Below are positions 34,441-47,100 of a stretch of 64,000 bases of DNA, piece after piece. The position numbers were made by a program, and so were the translations under genes. The stretch's first letter is position 1. The number at the start of each line of letters is the position of its first letter. The DNA is from Ditylenchus dipsaci. Lineage: Eukaryota > Nematoda > Chromadorea > Rhabditida > Anguinidae. The notes under the pieces are model-generated. The model searched no databases. It was not told the DNA's origin and saw only the letters and a list, made by a program, of their open reading frames with translations. Where the stretch lies: the NCBI GenBank assembly GCA_004194705.1, contig SADC01000437.1, positions 24,415-88,414 on the forward strand. The letters are read 5' to 3'.

Positions 34441-36464
34441 ATTAATCCGTCACATAGCCCTGATCATTACTTCCTGGGTCTCACCCCCTCCTGGCTACCC
34501 TTTTCCTGGGACCCCTTTTGCCTACAAACTTTCCGCTCACCCTCCTCCTCGGGTACTTGCTAGTGGTGGAAACTATCCAGGTAGTTCGGGCCCATCTTGG
34601 TGGTTGGGTGGTACCTCCGTGGCCCGGATCCATCCTGGTGATTGGGAGGTATCAAGTTTAGCCCCCATCTTGGTGGTTTGGGCCACATCCTGTCGGTTGT
34701 GGGGTATCCACGTGGTTCGGGTCTCGAATCAGTGGTTCGGGTATCTTTTCTGGTGATTTAGGCCCCATTCTGGTGGTTGTGAACACAAAAATCAACCCTA
34801 AGCATATGCATAAATCCACCACCTCCAATTTAGAGGGCAGGGCTTTTTTTTTAGAAATCACTTCAATTTTACGTATTTGTGCTTGAAAAAAGGCTAATAT
34901 GCTAAACGTGAGTCTTTCAATAAGATATTGGACATAAGGGGTGGTAGTAACAATCAACGGATAAAATCCGTGGATAGAAATATCCGCGGATAAAAAACCC
35001 GTAGTAACAATCACGGATAGAAATATCTGCGGATACGGATAAAATCCGCGAATTTATCTGCGGATAAAATCTGCGAATAAATATAAGCATGGTAATTTTC
35101 ACTAAAAGTAAAAAAAGTTAAACTACTATTTTTTATGTTCCCTTAAAGCAGGAAATTGTTTTATTCATATTTATTCACGTGTTATTTTACAAAATTAGTC
35201 GAAAAACATTGCATAAATCTTTTTTGCACCATATTTTCGAAGAATATTGCAGAAGTGTTCCCTTAAATCTGTCTAAAGTTTTTATAATTTCTATAATTAG
35301 TCTAACACAGGGATGGAAAAAGTATTTTTAAAAAAAATATACACTTAGAAACCGCAGAAGCTCTTTTTCAAACGTTTATTTTGAAATCCGGAGTATAACT
35401 TTCACCCAGATAGATTAGTTTTCGGAATGCTGTTTTAATGATCGCTAAGCATTTTCTCTGCACTAAAACGATAAAAAATTATTTTTAATAATTTTTGAAG
35501 AAAAAATTTAATGCAGTAAAAACACGACTAAAAACTGCTTTTCAAACAAAACATCCGTTTTAGTAGCGTTTTTCAAGCGTTTTTAGACCTAAAAGTAAAA
35601 AAACTTACTAAAAAAGTAAGTTAAAACACCCCAGATGGACTAGAACTTTCGACAAAAGGCGATGCGTATATAAAGTCCCCCCCCTTTAAAAAAGCTTAAA
35701 AATTGTTAAAAAAAGTTTGATTTTTTTTTAATTTTTTTGAAAATTTTTGAACGAGAAAATTTTTGCCTGACCCTTGTCCGAAACGGGTTTAACTGTGTTC
35801 TTTTTGCTTTTATGCAGTGTCAAGACAATAATTAGATTTCAATGAGCAAAATAAGAGAAAAACAGTTAGTCCAAAAAGGTGGTCCCGATAACCGACTAGA
35901 ACCCTTTTTTCTGTCCCAGATTCACTTGTTTCTGTCTTAGATTTCCTTATTTCTGTCCCAGATTTAGCTTAAACCACAGGGGGGACCAAGTACTTACAAA
36001 ATCGGTCGAAAATATTTTCTCTCATAACAGCCTAAAAGTCTTTCTATAACGTTTCTAATATGTTTTGGGCACTTTTACAAAAATTGTTTTTTTTTCTGCA
36101 AAAATTTTTGCCTTGGGAGACCAAGGTAGCCCAAATTTTCAGGAGCCTGAAATGTGTGACCTTAGTCTCCCAAACTCAAAAATTTTTGCAGAAAAAAAAT
36201 AATTTTAGTAAAAATGCTCAAAACATCCATCGAGTACCTGCCTAAAAAGAGAATCCAGCTCCACAATCCAAAAAATTTAGATTTTGTCAATACAAATTAA
36301 AAACCATTGTATCGTACCCAAAACCAAGCGTTGAACATGGTTCAATAATACCCAAACAGCAACTTTACTAAAAAAATAGCCCGTACCGAGGTAGGTACGT
36401 GACTTAAAAGAGTATCTATCTAAATAATTTTGACAACGGTGTCATATTCTCCCTCTCCCCCGAT
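34441..36464. other. repeat-rich intergenic region, no gene seen
   Basis: 34560-34780 repeats GGTGGTTTGGG-like boxes. 34930-35090 repeats ATCCGCGGATA(A)AAT boxes with internal palindromes. 36055-36235 is an imperfect foldback around CCTTGGGAGACCAAGG. No exon was recognised. Confidence 0.5.
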
Positions 36465-38466
36465 GGCTGTACCTCATTTCGTAACGCGCCATTTCGTAAC
36501 AGGTTCATTTGGTAACAAGTTAATTTGGTAACAGGTTCATTTGCTAACAGGTTCATTTTGGTAACAGGTTCATTTCGTAATGAGCTAATTTCGTAACAAA
36601 TTTTTTCGTAATGCGAGATTTCGTAACAAACATTTTTCGTAACGCAAACTTTGCTTTCTGGAATTCTCTAATTTCGTGATTATAGTATTTTTTCTTCATT
36701 ATGTTTGTTTTTTAATTTCTTTAACTAACTCTAACCATACAATTTCCATCATATCCATTCTGTATTTAAGTGTAACCACCGTATTAAGTGCACTCACAGC
36801 CTAACATACTTCTCACATCCTGCGTGCCCTGCATGACTTTACCTAATTTGATTTAATCTAATTCACAACTTTTTTCAAACAACAGGAGGGACCAAGCCAG
36901 TTTTTTTAGTTTTTTTTTCAAAATTTTTCAGATTGTGTCCGAACCATCCCAAATTACTTAAGCCATCCGTAATTTACCCAAAACATCCCAAATTGCTGAA
37001 ACCACCCCAAATCATCCCAAAGCATCTAAAAGCACCTCACGCTCTCCGAACCCCGTCAAGCACCTAGTGACCAGTACCCGGGACTGATTGCATCCAGAGG
37101 GGTTCGAACCAGCAACCTTGGTGGTGAGTATATGGACCTCTACACCACTCATACACTCAAAATTATAATAAAATCAAAAGTATGCGCCCAGGTGGATTCG
37201 AACCAGCAAGCTGTACATCACCACTTATAATCGCTCAGAACTCCATCCGAGGGACATCCAGAGGGACGAACCAAACCAAGTGGTCGTCCACTTGGATCAA
37301 AATTTTTTTTCACGTTTTCGGGTTCTAAAACAATTTTTCTGCACTGATTCGAGTAGCTGAAGATGGTTTGACAGTGGTAAAATCACGTTTTACCAAGAAA
37401 TTTTTAAGTTATTGCTAATTGTTGATTTATCAAAATCAATCGTTAGCAATAACTCAAAAATTTCTCGGTAAAACGTGATTTTACCACTGTCAAACCATCT
37501 TCAGGATGCTCGAATTAGTGCAGAAAATTTGTTTTGGAACCCGAAAACGTGAAAAAAGAATTTTTGATTTAAGTGGACGACCACTTGGTTTGGTCACACT
37601 GCATGATGGGGTTGTTAGTAATTCTAAGGGTTGATTTAGGTTGCTGGTTCGAATCCACCTGGGCGCATTCCTTATTTTAATATAATTTCAGATATAAAAG
37701 CAAGCATTTGATTTTTCAGGTCATTTGGGTGAATGTAGCCCTACTCTGGAGTTACCTGGATATCAACCTGTCCAGGTGGTAGCCGCCCCAGGTTTGGGGT
37801 TGGGTAGTTGAAATCGCACTTTTGGTCTTAACAAGCCCAACTCCTCCCAAATTTTTTAGTTTGGAAAAATGGATTTTTTTTATTTAAATTACCTTTTTTA
37901 TTTTTAGGCCATCCAGGTGGATATCCACCTGACCAGGTGGTACCTTGAAGTTGGAGTGTGTAAAATCGCAATTTTGGACTTAATAAACCGAATTCCCCAC
38001 ACAATTTTAAGTTGGAAAAATGGTTTATTTTCATTTTAAAGAAATTTTTATTTTTCATGTTTGGGTTAGGTTTGGGACTATTAAGGCAGTTTGAGGGTAT
38101 TTGGGTCGGTTTCCGATGGTTTTGGGTGTTTGGACACAAAATAAAAAATTTCAAAAAACCTAAAAAAACTACCTTGGTCCCCCCTGTTGTTTGAAAAAAG
38201 TTGTAAATTAGACCAAATTGAATTAGGTAGTAGCCTTGAAATCACTGTTACGAAAATGTTTGTTACGAAAAAATTTGTTACGAAAAAATTTGTTACGAAA
38301 TCTCGTGTTACGAAAAAAATTGTTACGAAACGAATCTGTTACGAAATCTTGCGTTACGAAAAAAATGTTTCTAACTGAACCTGTTAGCAAATGAACCTGT
38401 TACCAAATTAACTTGTTACCAAATGAACCTGTTACGAAATGGCGCGTTACGAAATGAGGTACAGCC
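36465..38466. mobile_element. 2-kb element with TTTCGTAAC tandem-motif termini
   Basis: Both ends begin GGCTGTACCTCATTTCGTAA and continue as arrays of (A)TTTCGTAAC or ATTTGGTAAC boxes (36465-36650 and, inverted, 38240-38466). The architecture matches the RpS3A-carrying element. The flanking C-run hides any target duplication. Inside are tRNA-like relics (about 37090-37160, 37190, 37650), a foldback (37270-37604) and two units of the 160-bp repeat (37740-38020). No gene. Confidence 0.8.
37270..37604. mobile_element. foldback ACCAAGTGGTCGTCCACTTGG
   Basis: Palindrome of about 335 bp. The ends carry CCAAGTGGTCGTCCACTTGG, which is itself palindromic; the arms share GAAGATGGTTTGACAGTGGT and the centre TTGATTTATCAAAATCAA. 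Other copies: 38665-39058, 61567-61735 (half), 63252-63582. Confidence 0.75.
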
Positions 38467-38664
38467 CCCCCCCTGATCCTCGGTGTGAAGAGTTGCTTTA
38501 TTACTAAAATCATGAACGATAAACGACTCAACTTGCGGCCATATACTTAGAACTCATTTAGCTAGTTAAAATGGAGGTGAAAAATAAAGTTTACATTCAG
38601 ATGGACTCGAAGCAGCAACATCGGTGACGTGTATATGAAGGTCCGCAGCAACCCCACCCCAATT

Positions 38665-39058
38665 TAGACCAAGTGGTCGTCGGCAACCGGACATTTAGCA
38701 TAATTTGTGCAATTCATCCGCAGACATTTAGCATAATTTTTCGGTATGATTCGGGCAAAACAACCGAATCATACCGAAAAATTATGCTAAATGTCCGCGG
38801 ACGAATTGCACAAATTATGCTAAATGTCCGGTTGCCGTGGTCGTCCACTTGGATCAAATTTTTTAAGGCTTTTTCGGGTTCCGAAGCAATTTTTCTGCAC
38901 TAATTCGAGCATGCTGAAGATGGTTTGACAATGGTAAAATCACATTTTATCGAGAAATTTTCGAGTTATTGCTAACGATTGATTTTGATAAATCAAGAAT
39001 TAGCAATAACTCAAAAATTTCTCGATAAAACGTGATTTTACCACTGTCAAACCATCAA
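38665..39058. mobile_element. second ACCAAGTGGTCGTCCACTTGG foldback, interrupted
   Basis: Same family as 37270-37604, with its terminal palindrome split by a 155-bp insertion (38682-38836). The right arm is truncated after GTCAAACCATC. Confidence 0.7.
38682..38836. mobile_element. 155-bp palindromic element, TSD GTGGTCGTC, empty site known
   Basis: Ends GGCAACCGGACATTTAGCAT and inverse, with repeated ACATTTAGCATAAT boxes. Exact 9-bp repeats GTGGTCGTC at 38673-38681 and 38837-38845. The uninterrupted AAGTGGTCGTCCACTTGG in the sister foldbacks (37270 and 63252) is the pre-insertion site, which proves the duplication. Confidence 0.92.
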
Positions 39059-39089
39059 AGACCATGAAAATCACTATATAATAATAATG

Positions 39090-39195
39090 GCGCCCAAATG
39101 AGGGCGCCCAAACGAAGGCGCTCAAATGAGTTTCACCCAAATGAGGGCGCCCAAATGAGTTCCGCCCAAATGAGTTCCGCCCAAATGAGTACGAA
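39090..39195. repeat. solo array of AAATGAG-GCGCCC motif
   Basis: About seven copies of (G)CGCCCAAATGAG at 13-16 bp spacing. It looks like one terminal array of a tandem-motif element whose other end is not in the window. Confidence 0.6.
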
Positions 39196-39656
39196 CCGAA
39201 AAAACTTGTCGGCGACAACAATAAAATTTGGCGATAATGAAAAGTTTTTCGGCGACAGAAAAAAACTCATTTGGTGGCAAAAAAGTTTAGTCCCTTTTTT
39301 GCCTCGATTTCCGAGTTCGCAGGGAATTGTTGGGCACCTCTCTCAACTTGGGGGCCTAGTTTAAGAGGAAAGGAGAGGGATGTGCCATTTTGAATTGTTC
39401 CACCTCGATTCGTCCCTTTTTTAAGTTTTAGGGGCACTTACCCTTAGGCCGTGTTCCAGTTGTTTGATGTTGTTAAACGCAGTGAAAGTGGAATGTAAAG
39501 TAAGGGGCGAAATGAGTTAAATTTTGTGTTTACACTAAAGGCCGACATTGAAGGTGTAAAATTGTATACTTTGGATTGTACACATGTCTTTAGGCAATTG
39601 AATTGGGTTTCGACATGCTAATTTATCTTTACTTTTAGTTAAAAGTTTATTCAATT

Positions 39657-40866
39657 ATGGCGAGTCAGCGAGTTTTTCCCTCTCTTCCGCGTCTTAAAGT
39701 TCCCATCGGTAAGCTCTTTGTGCTTGCATGTTTGCCACTCTATTTCTCTACATTCCTTTGTTTTAGGTCACGTTCCTCAAAAACTAAAGACAAAAGGCTT
39801 CGAAAATCCGCAGGCTCGCATCGAAATTCTTCGTCGGATGGTGAACAAAGTTGTCCGCGAAGAGCGCTGTGAATTTAAGTACAATCGAGCAGTGGAGTGC
39901 AGGCAATATGTGGAAAGGGTTAGTTTTTATTCTCTAATCTCGTGGTCCAAGAAATTACAGCTCATAATTGCTTTTAGCTCATCCAACTTGGTATTTATCG
40001 AGGAATGAATGATGACTACACAATGGAGATGATGAAGTGGTGGCTAATCGAGCAGGTACTTACTTTTAGTATGATATCCGAGGTGGGCTTTGAAAATTTA
40101 TGTCTTTTGTTTTGGTTCTTGCGTTTTTAAAGATCGCATTTTATCGTCTTTCTAAGCACCATAAAATTGTATCTAAGAAAACTTACAGACCATGTCAATT
40201 AAGCCCTTGGCTTGTGAGCCAGTGTCGGGTAGGATTATGCCATTTAGAGCCTATTAGCTCGAGAACCAAATATTTTGCAAAAATGTATCGCTCTCTTGTT
40301 GCTTGCTTGAGTCCCGTAGATAGCTCTGTTTGGAGGCAGAACTGTGGTCCGAAAAACTATGCTAGTGTAAACGAAACCATACTTTTGAGATTGACATTTG
40401 AAACTGATTGGTATTTTATTAAATTCTGATTTTGTCAGTGAAGACAAACCCCTGCGAAAACCCTTTCACCATACCACAGATTCATTAATCAAAGCGTTTT
40501 ATCTTTGGTTTGTCAAAGTTGACCATAAGGATGCTTTTCAGGACAACTTGGACAAAATGGTCGACATATTGCTGCCTCGCTTTTCAGAAATGCAAGAGCC
40601 TTACACCGCCATCTACCAGCTGCCGAGAATGCGTGTTCCAGCCAAAGTCATCGGTCATAAAGCTACACATTGGAACCAGTACGACATAGCAGTGCTTGAA
40701 CTTAACGGTAATCACTTTTTCGTTTTGATCTAATGTTAATAAACTTAACCCTAAAGTGTATTCGTGCTATTCAGGCAATCCTTTCCCATCCCTAGATCCA
40801 CTGCAAGCTCGTCGTCGTGAAATGCTGAAGGAAATTGTGAAGACGCAGAAACTTGTACGCGAATAG
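39657..40866 (+). CDS. MRPL17: mitochondrial ribosomal protein bL17m, 5 exons
   Basis: Component of the large subunit of the mitochondrial ribosome. Exons 39657-39708, 39767-39918, 39978-40055, 40542-40707 and 40775-40866 sum to 540 bases, an intact 179-aa frame, close to the usual 175 aa. bL17 features include ENPQARIEILRRMVNKVVRE, RQYVERLIQLGIYRG, MEMMKWWLIEQDNLDKMVDI, LLPRF and the YQLPRMR...AVLELNGNPFPSL end. Introns are 58, 59, 486 and 67 bp, all GT-AG. The start is the first ATG in an A+T-rich leader. AATAAA near 40934. It is convergent with the GALK2-like gene. Confidence 0.93.
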
Positions 40867-41198
40867 TGCTTTGTGTTAGTAAAGTAGTAGGAAAAATATA
40901 TTTGTCGTTCGTATCTTCGTTGTTTGTTGTTTGAATAAAAAATGCTCGTATAAATTTTTTAAAGACCGTGGCTGACTGGCTTGAGGGCTAGCCTGAGTTG
41001 TAACCGGTCACACGCCAATCGAAAGATTTTCGGCCTTCATTAAAGCCATCAGGGCAATTTAAATTCAAAAGTATCATTAACTGTGTACTATTTGAATGTC
41101 TATTAACAAATTCGGCAAAATAATTTCTTTGGAGAATAAACATTTTTGAAATATCTATTGAGCGGTTTATATAGTTGGTATGGATCACAGATTTAGCA

Positions 41199-44100
41199 TC
41201 ACAGGGACTTGAAAGCTTCTATGCCCTGACTTGGCTCTGTCCAAAACAGCACATCTAGAGGTACTTGGTCAGGCCTATCTTTAGCCAGCATCTTTTGTCG
41301 TTCCTTGGAATCCACCAGCGCCACAGCGCAGCCTCCCCAACCAGCTCCGGTGAGACGAGCCCCCAGACAACCACATGACAAACACTTTTGAACAGCTAAG
41401 TCTAGTTCAGGTGATGAGCACTGGAAATCTAGCTGACAGGACTGGTGGCTTTGGTTCATTAGTTTGCCTAGTTTGGATAGCACTTCTTCTTGGGTGGAGT
41501 CTCCCTTTTTGGCCTGCTGCTGATTGCAAATTTCTTCGAAGGCGAATACTCGAGCAGCTTCTGAATAGACGTGACGAGCTCTTTTAGCTAGCCAGAAATG
41601 TGTCACTGAAAGAAGTTTATTTACTCATTATAAATCTATCTCCATAAAATTGGAAAATACTACAGAGTGGGGCAAAAAAAAATCGACCACTTATAATTAT
41701 TTAGTTTGGCTTTTTTTTAAATTTTTGTGGGCTGATTTTTAGTATTGCTTGTATCCATTTTCTCTCTCTATTTATTATAGACAGCAGTAAAATTAATAAT
41801 TGTAAGGCAAAAAATGTTGGCTGAAACCTCAAAAATTTTCGGGGTTTCATCGGTGTGCGAAAGCCCTTAACAAAAATTTCTAAAACTGGCCGAATTTTTT
41901 CGCCCCAACCTCTAGTTCGCGGCACTTTTTGACCTAATTTTTACCTATTCGATTTTTTATCGAAAAAGAAATTTCGGAAAATCACCCCTGAAACCCAAAC
42001 GTTTTCTTTCATCCTAGCCGCTTAAGACTAGGTCAAATATTTAAATATATCTTATACTCCCTAAATTTTCTGGGTGGTCTACTCGACGTAGCTGTATCTC
42101 AGTTTTCTGAAATTATTTTGGCTTATTTGAACGTTCAGGTTCATGAATACATTTTAGTTGTAGTGATGATTTTCCAGAAATTTTACGTTGAACTTGTCCT
42201 CTTTTAATTAAAGTTTCCAAAAGTTAAGGACGAGACCCAACTTGCGCCCGTGAATGAAATTTTTTTTCGATTTTTGTTTAAAAATCCTCGATTTTGAAAG
42301 GAAAAGTTTTTTGAAAAGTCACCCTAATACCAAAATCTTTTCTTGAATCCAAATCCGTTGACATCAGACCAAAATAATTCTTGTGCGTTGAGATATTCTT
42401 TAAAGTAGCTAAGTTGTGCGAAATTTCTGTCTAATATACTCAAAATAGCACTATTTCAGCTCACAGAACTTATTTCGATCTGATCTCAACGGATTCGGAT
42501 TCAGGAAGAAATTTCGGTATTGAAGTGAAGTAAGGGTGACTTTTCAAAAACTTTTCCTTTCAAAATGAAAGATTTTAAATCTAAAATCTAAAAAAAAATT
42601 CATTCACGGGCGTGAGTTGGGTCTTTACCAAAGTTCCAAGGTCAAAAAGTGTCGCAAAAAGATAGTTGTCCGTTAGTTGTCCATTAGTTACCCAAAATAA
42701 TATTTTCAAGATCGCGATCTGTCCTAACTTTTCGCATGGTCACCTTTAAAATAAGCCATTGTTTTTATTTATTATACCAAATTGCCTCCCGTGACTTGAT
42801 TTACTATAGCAGCATGTCTAGGACAGCATGTGTTCTTGTCATTGCTTACTCACTTTGTTGAGTGTTGTTGTTCAAGGAGTGTTTGGCCAGATCAGCCTCC
42901 TGTATACCAAGTATATCACACACTTCCTGTCTTGAATGTGCCGACTTGTCCTCTTTTTCCAACAGCTCCTCCACATATTTGAGCATCTCTTGAGGTTGTT
43001 GTTCGAAACCGAACATGTGTTCTGCTTGCTTAAGGGTGCGCACACTGCTCCACTCAGTCTGCCCCTCCGCTAGTTTGCCACCTTTCTTGCAGAGTATCTA
43101 AAACATGTTTGAAATTAGTGGTTTTGGGATTCCGTGGTTTTGGGACATTCTTCAAATTCGCTCATTCTTCAAATTTTTTTCCGCAATAAGGGTGTGTCAT
43201 AATCGGGGCGGCATCCTCAGCTGGCTGAGGCTAATTTAAATTTTTTTTGGGCCGGCTGACGCCTGAAGAAAATTTTCAGACCTCAGCCGGTTATGGCTGA
43301 AGGCTGAGGTAAAATTTTTGACCTGACTGGAGCTTGGCTGAGTAAATTTTTTTGGACTAAGGAAAGTTTTTGTATCAAAATTTTGACGTTTTTTGTTGAA
43401 TTCCAACTGTTTTTCTAACAATTTTAAATTGTTTTCAGTTAATAAAAAAAATTCAGTGATTGAATTTATTTTCAGGATGTTGCTAATTGTTAAATTCAAG
43501 TCAGCCAGCTGAAAATCCCTGAGACTCAGCCGGCTGAGGTTAAATTAGCCATCAACTGGCTGATGGCTGGGGTAAAATTTTGACCTGGCTGAGGCTGAGA
43601 AAATTTTTATGGCTGAGGTACTCGGTAAATATACCACCCTGGTCATAGTGTGTGCTGGCCTACCTTGCGCCTAGGCCTTCGTTTAAATTAAAAAAAATAA
43701 AAAATACGAAAAACATTCAAAAATCCCTACACCGTATTTTCTAAAATATGATCCTGATATTGATTTTAAATTTTTCGCATTTTATTTTCATAGTTAACAC
43801 TAGGGTTGTCCAATGGGCATATGCCCGGACATCCAAAAAAGAAGAAAAAGAGTTGCACAGAAAAGAAATACACCCCGAAAGGACCCCCTGAAAATATGAT
43901 TCAGCCTCAGAATATCTCCCGGGCATATGCCCGCAAAAATACAGAAAAAAAAATACACCGCGAAAGGTGAATTTTGACCAAAAATGTCGTATGAGTAGAT
44001 GCCAGGAATATGCCCATGGGCATATGCCCCGGGCATATGCCCGGGGCATGCCCATACGTCAACTTTAGTCAAAATACACCCTTCGCAGTGTACTTTTTTC

Positions 44101-47100
44101 TGTATTTTTGCGGGCATATGCCCGGGGGATATTTTGAAACTGAATCATATTTTCAGGGGGTCCCTTCGGGGTGTATTTTTTTTCTGTGCAACTCTTTTTC
44201 TTCTTTTTTTATGTCCGGGCATATGCCCATTGGCCAACCCTAGTTAACACCGAAATTACATTGTATAAATATTAAGTTACCTGAGCAGCAATCCTGCACT
44301 CGACCACTCGCTCATTGTAGTGACTACTATTGGCTTTGTTCATCTCAGTGTTTGAGTGGACCACTGCAAACATGGCTCGTTGAGGCAATTGGATGGGAGT
44401 CACTTTGAGGGGATGGAAGTCAATTCTGAGAGCAGAGCCAGAGTTGGCCAAACACTCACATGCTTGGTCCATGCCCCCTCCTTCTGTGCCTACGTACCTC
44501 TCCGCACTTATGGCCAGGTCTGCTAGTTGGGTCTGCAAAATCACAATTTCTAAAATTAAAGTTGACTGTCAACTTTAAAAATTTTAGGTCGTGACAAAAG
44601 TTCTGTGTGTTTTTTCTGAATAAAATTTTTGTGGCATCATGTTTTTTCTATAAATTTTTAGACAAGTTTTTTAGAATTGACCTCTCATTTTGTAGCTGAT
44701 AATCTTGGCTACAAAATGAGAGGTCAACTTTTGAAAACTTGTCTAAAAGTTTGAAGAAAAAACACAATGCCACAAAAATTTTATTTGAAAAAACGGACAG
44801 AAGTTTTGGTACGACATGATATTTCCCCAGGGGTCAGGGTGATAAGGCTACCTTAGGTCGATCAGTCTATCACGGGTGGAAGGGATTTAACCTCCAAAAT
44901 TGTGCATCTGTATATCCTAAACCTGAGGCCATTGAATGGGGGGTGTGGGTGGTTGTGCTAAAGAGGTGGGCAGCTTGATAAGAAATCTCCAGTGTACATA
45001 GCACATAGATAATCTACGGCCAAAATTCAAAGATCTACGGCCAATTTTCAGTATTCTACGGCCGAAATTCAGTATTCTACGGCCAAAAAAAATCTACGGC
45101 CAATTTTCAAAAATCTACGGCCAAAATTCAAAGATCTACGGCCATTTTTCAGTATTCTACGGCCAATTTTAAATATAACCCCATAGGTAAATCACCCGAA
45201 ATTTGTTTCCAAGAACCGGAAAAAATGAGATTTTCGGCATTTTAGACATTTGCGAAAAATTCCATGAGCAAATACTTTGCTGGTGTCTTAAAGACAAAAA
45301 TCTTATCGTTTTGCCAATTCACAACAGTTATACTGGTCCCGCAATGACGGCGAAAAATTCTCAATCTCAAAACTTCAATCCTCCATTATGCTAGAAACAT
45401 AAGGAAATTTTTCATTTTTTCTTGACACACCAGAAGTCAGCGTCCATTATTGTAATATATAGTTGAAAAACCATTTCTTGAAATTCAACTCGGAACAAAA
45501 TTTATGGCTATTTAAAAGTCAAAATTTTTTGAGCCAGCCTGTAAAACCACGTGGAGTGGCTCACTAAGGGTTTCTATGTTTAGGTTATATTTTATATCAA
45601 ATGATGTCGCACTTGGCATACACATATTACGATTATACTTTTTTATTTGTATGATAATAGCCCACCTTGTCGAAATTGGAAGCATCAAACTGGGGATCCT
45701 GGATGGCGAGGGTGGCTAAAGTAGCAGCCGAAACCAAGGCACTTGAACTGCTTAGACCTAAACTTGGATATTTTTATTATTTGGTCTTCGGTTATTAATT
45801 AAATGCCTGCATTTGGAGGTATACTAGACCCCACTGCTATATTCAAGCCGTGAATCTGCAGTTCTGGATAATCGGCCACTAGTTTTTGGATGACACGACG
45901 CCAGCCGGCCACAAAGTAGTGGTACCATTTGAGTGGACAGGGAGCACTGCTGACTGTCTGAACAGGCAACAGGGAGGAGAGAGCACAGCTGGCTGATCTG
46001 CAAGTGCCCAGATTAGTGAGTCATGAGCAAATTCAATCAACAAAAAGATGCGACAGTCGACGCTTGGATTAACGACACTCCAAGGGACCGAGCCTGAGCT
46101 GATGTTAATTCGAGCTCTTATTTATATGGAAGGCCGTTAATCCGAGCGTCAACTGTATTGGAGATTTCTAGAATGAAAACAAGCAAGGAAATTTTGGACA
46201 AGTATTAAATGTGCCTTGTTTTTGGCTTAAAAGTGCCCTGTTTTTTTTTCTTTTAGTCACAGCAGCAAGTAAATTAGCAATTTTTTAAAGTGATAACACC
46301 ATCATGTAGCCCTGCTTTCCTAGTTTTTAACGGCGTATTGTTTGTTGCAACATCTTCGAAAAAGCTAGCAAAGACGCTTCGAAATATGAAGCAACTCAGA
46401 AAAATGATTTGATTCAAACGTTTGCCTTTTTGTGCTGAATTTTTAAAAGATGTTGCAAAAAATGATACGCTGTTAGACACCAGAAGAGGAGGGCTACATA
46501 ATGGTGTTATCATTAAAAAAATTGCTAATATACTTGCTTCTGTGACTAAAAGATAAAACAAGGCACTTTTCAGCCAGAACAAGGCAGATGTAAGATTTAT
46601 CCGGACATTTTATGCAAAATATGGCCCAAACCTGGAATCTAAAGTCCGAAAATTCGACTTTTCGAGATCTTGAATTTGAATCTAAATTTTTTGGTTACAA
46701 ATAGATTTTTTTTTGATTTTATAATTTAAAACGAATGAACCTTTTTTAAATCTTTGCTCTAAAAATCTGACTTTTTTGACGATATGAAAGTTAGATCTGA
46801 TTTTGTGGGGAAATTCAGCCCCAAAAATAGGCCAGTATAAAAAACGGTGCAGGATCATAATACCCAAAGTACAAAATACTCAATGGTCAAAATACCCAAT
46901 TACATATTGTGCAGATAATGTTCACTAAACGCTATTATCATAATATTATTATCATAATATGCATATGCACCATCTGCTACTATCATATTAATAGGACGTT
47001 AAAAGTCCACTAAAAAACCACTCTTGAGTATTTTAGGTATTTGGGTATTTTGATCCTGCACCATAAAAAACATTATGTTTTGAAAATGTATACCAAAAAA

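Noticed and set aside
37080..37160. Possible tRNA gene (minus strand)
   Set aside because: B-box-like and A-box-like segments are present, but the T stem and acceptor stem do not pair; treated as a tRNA-like relic.
36465..38466. 9-bp target duplication for the TTTCGTAAC element
   Set aside because: The left flank is TCCCCCGAT and the right flank is a run of C before TGAT; run-length uncertainty prevents a call.
43741..44247. Overlapping frames rich in GICPGHMPG-type peptides
   Set aside because: Produced by the GGGCATATGCCC palindromes of the hAT-like foldback; present on both strands and without homology.
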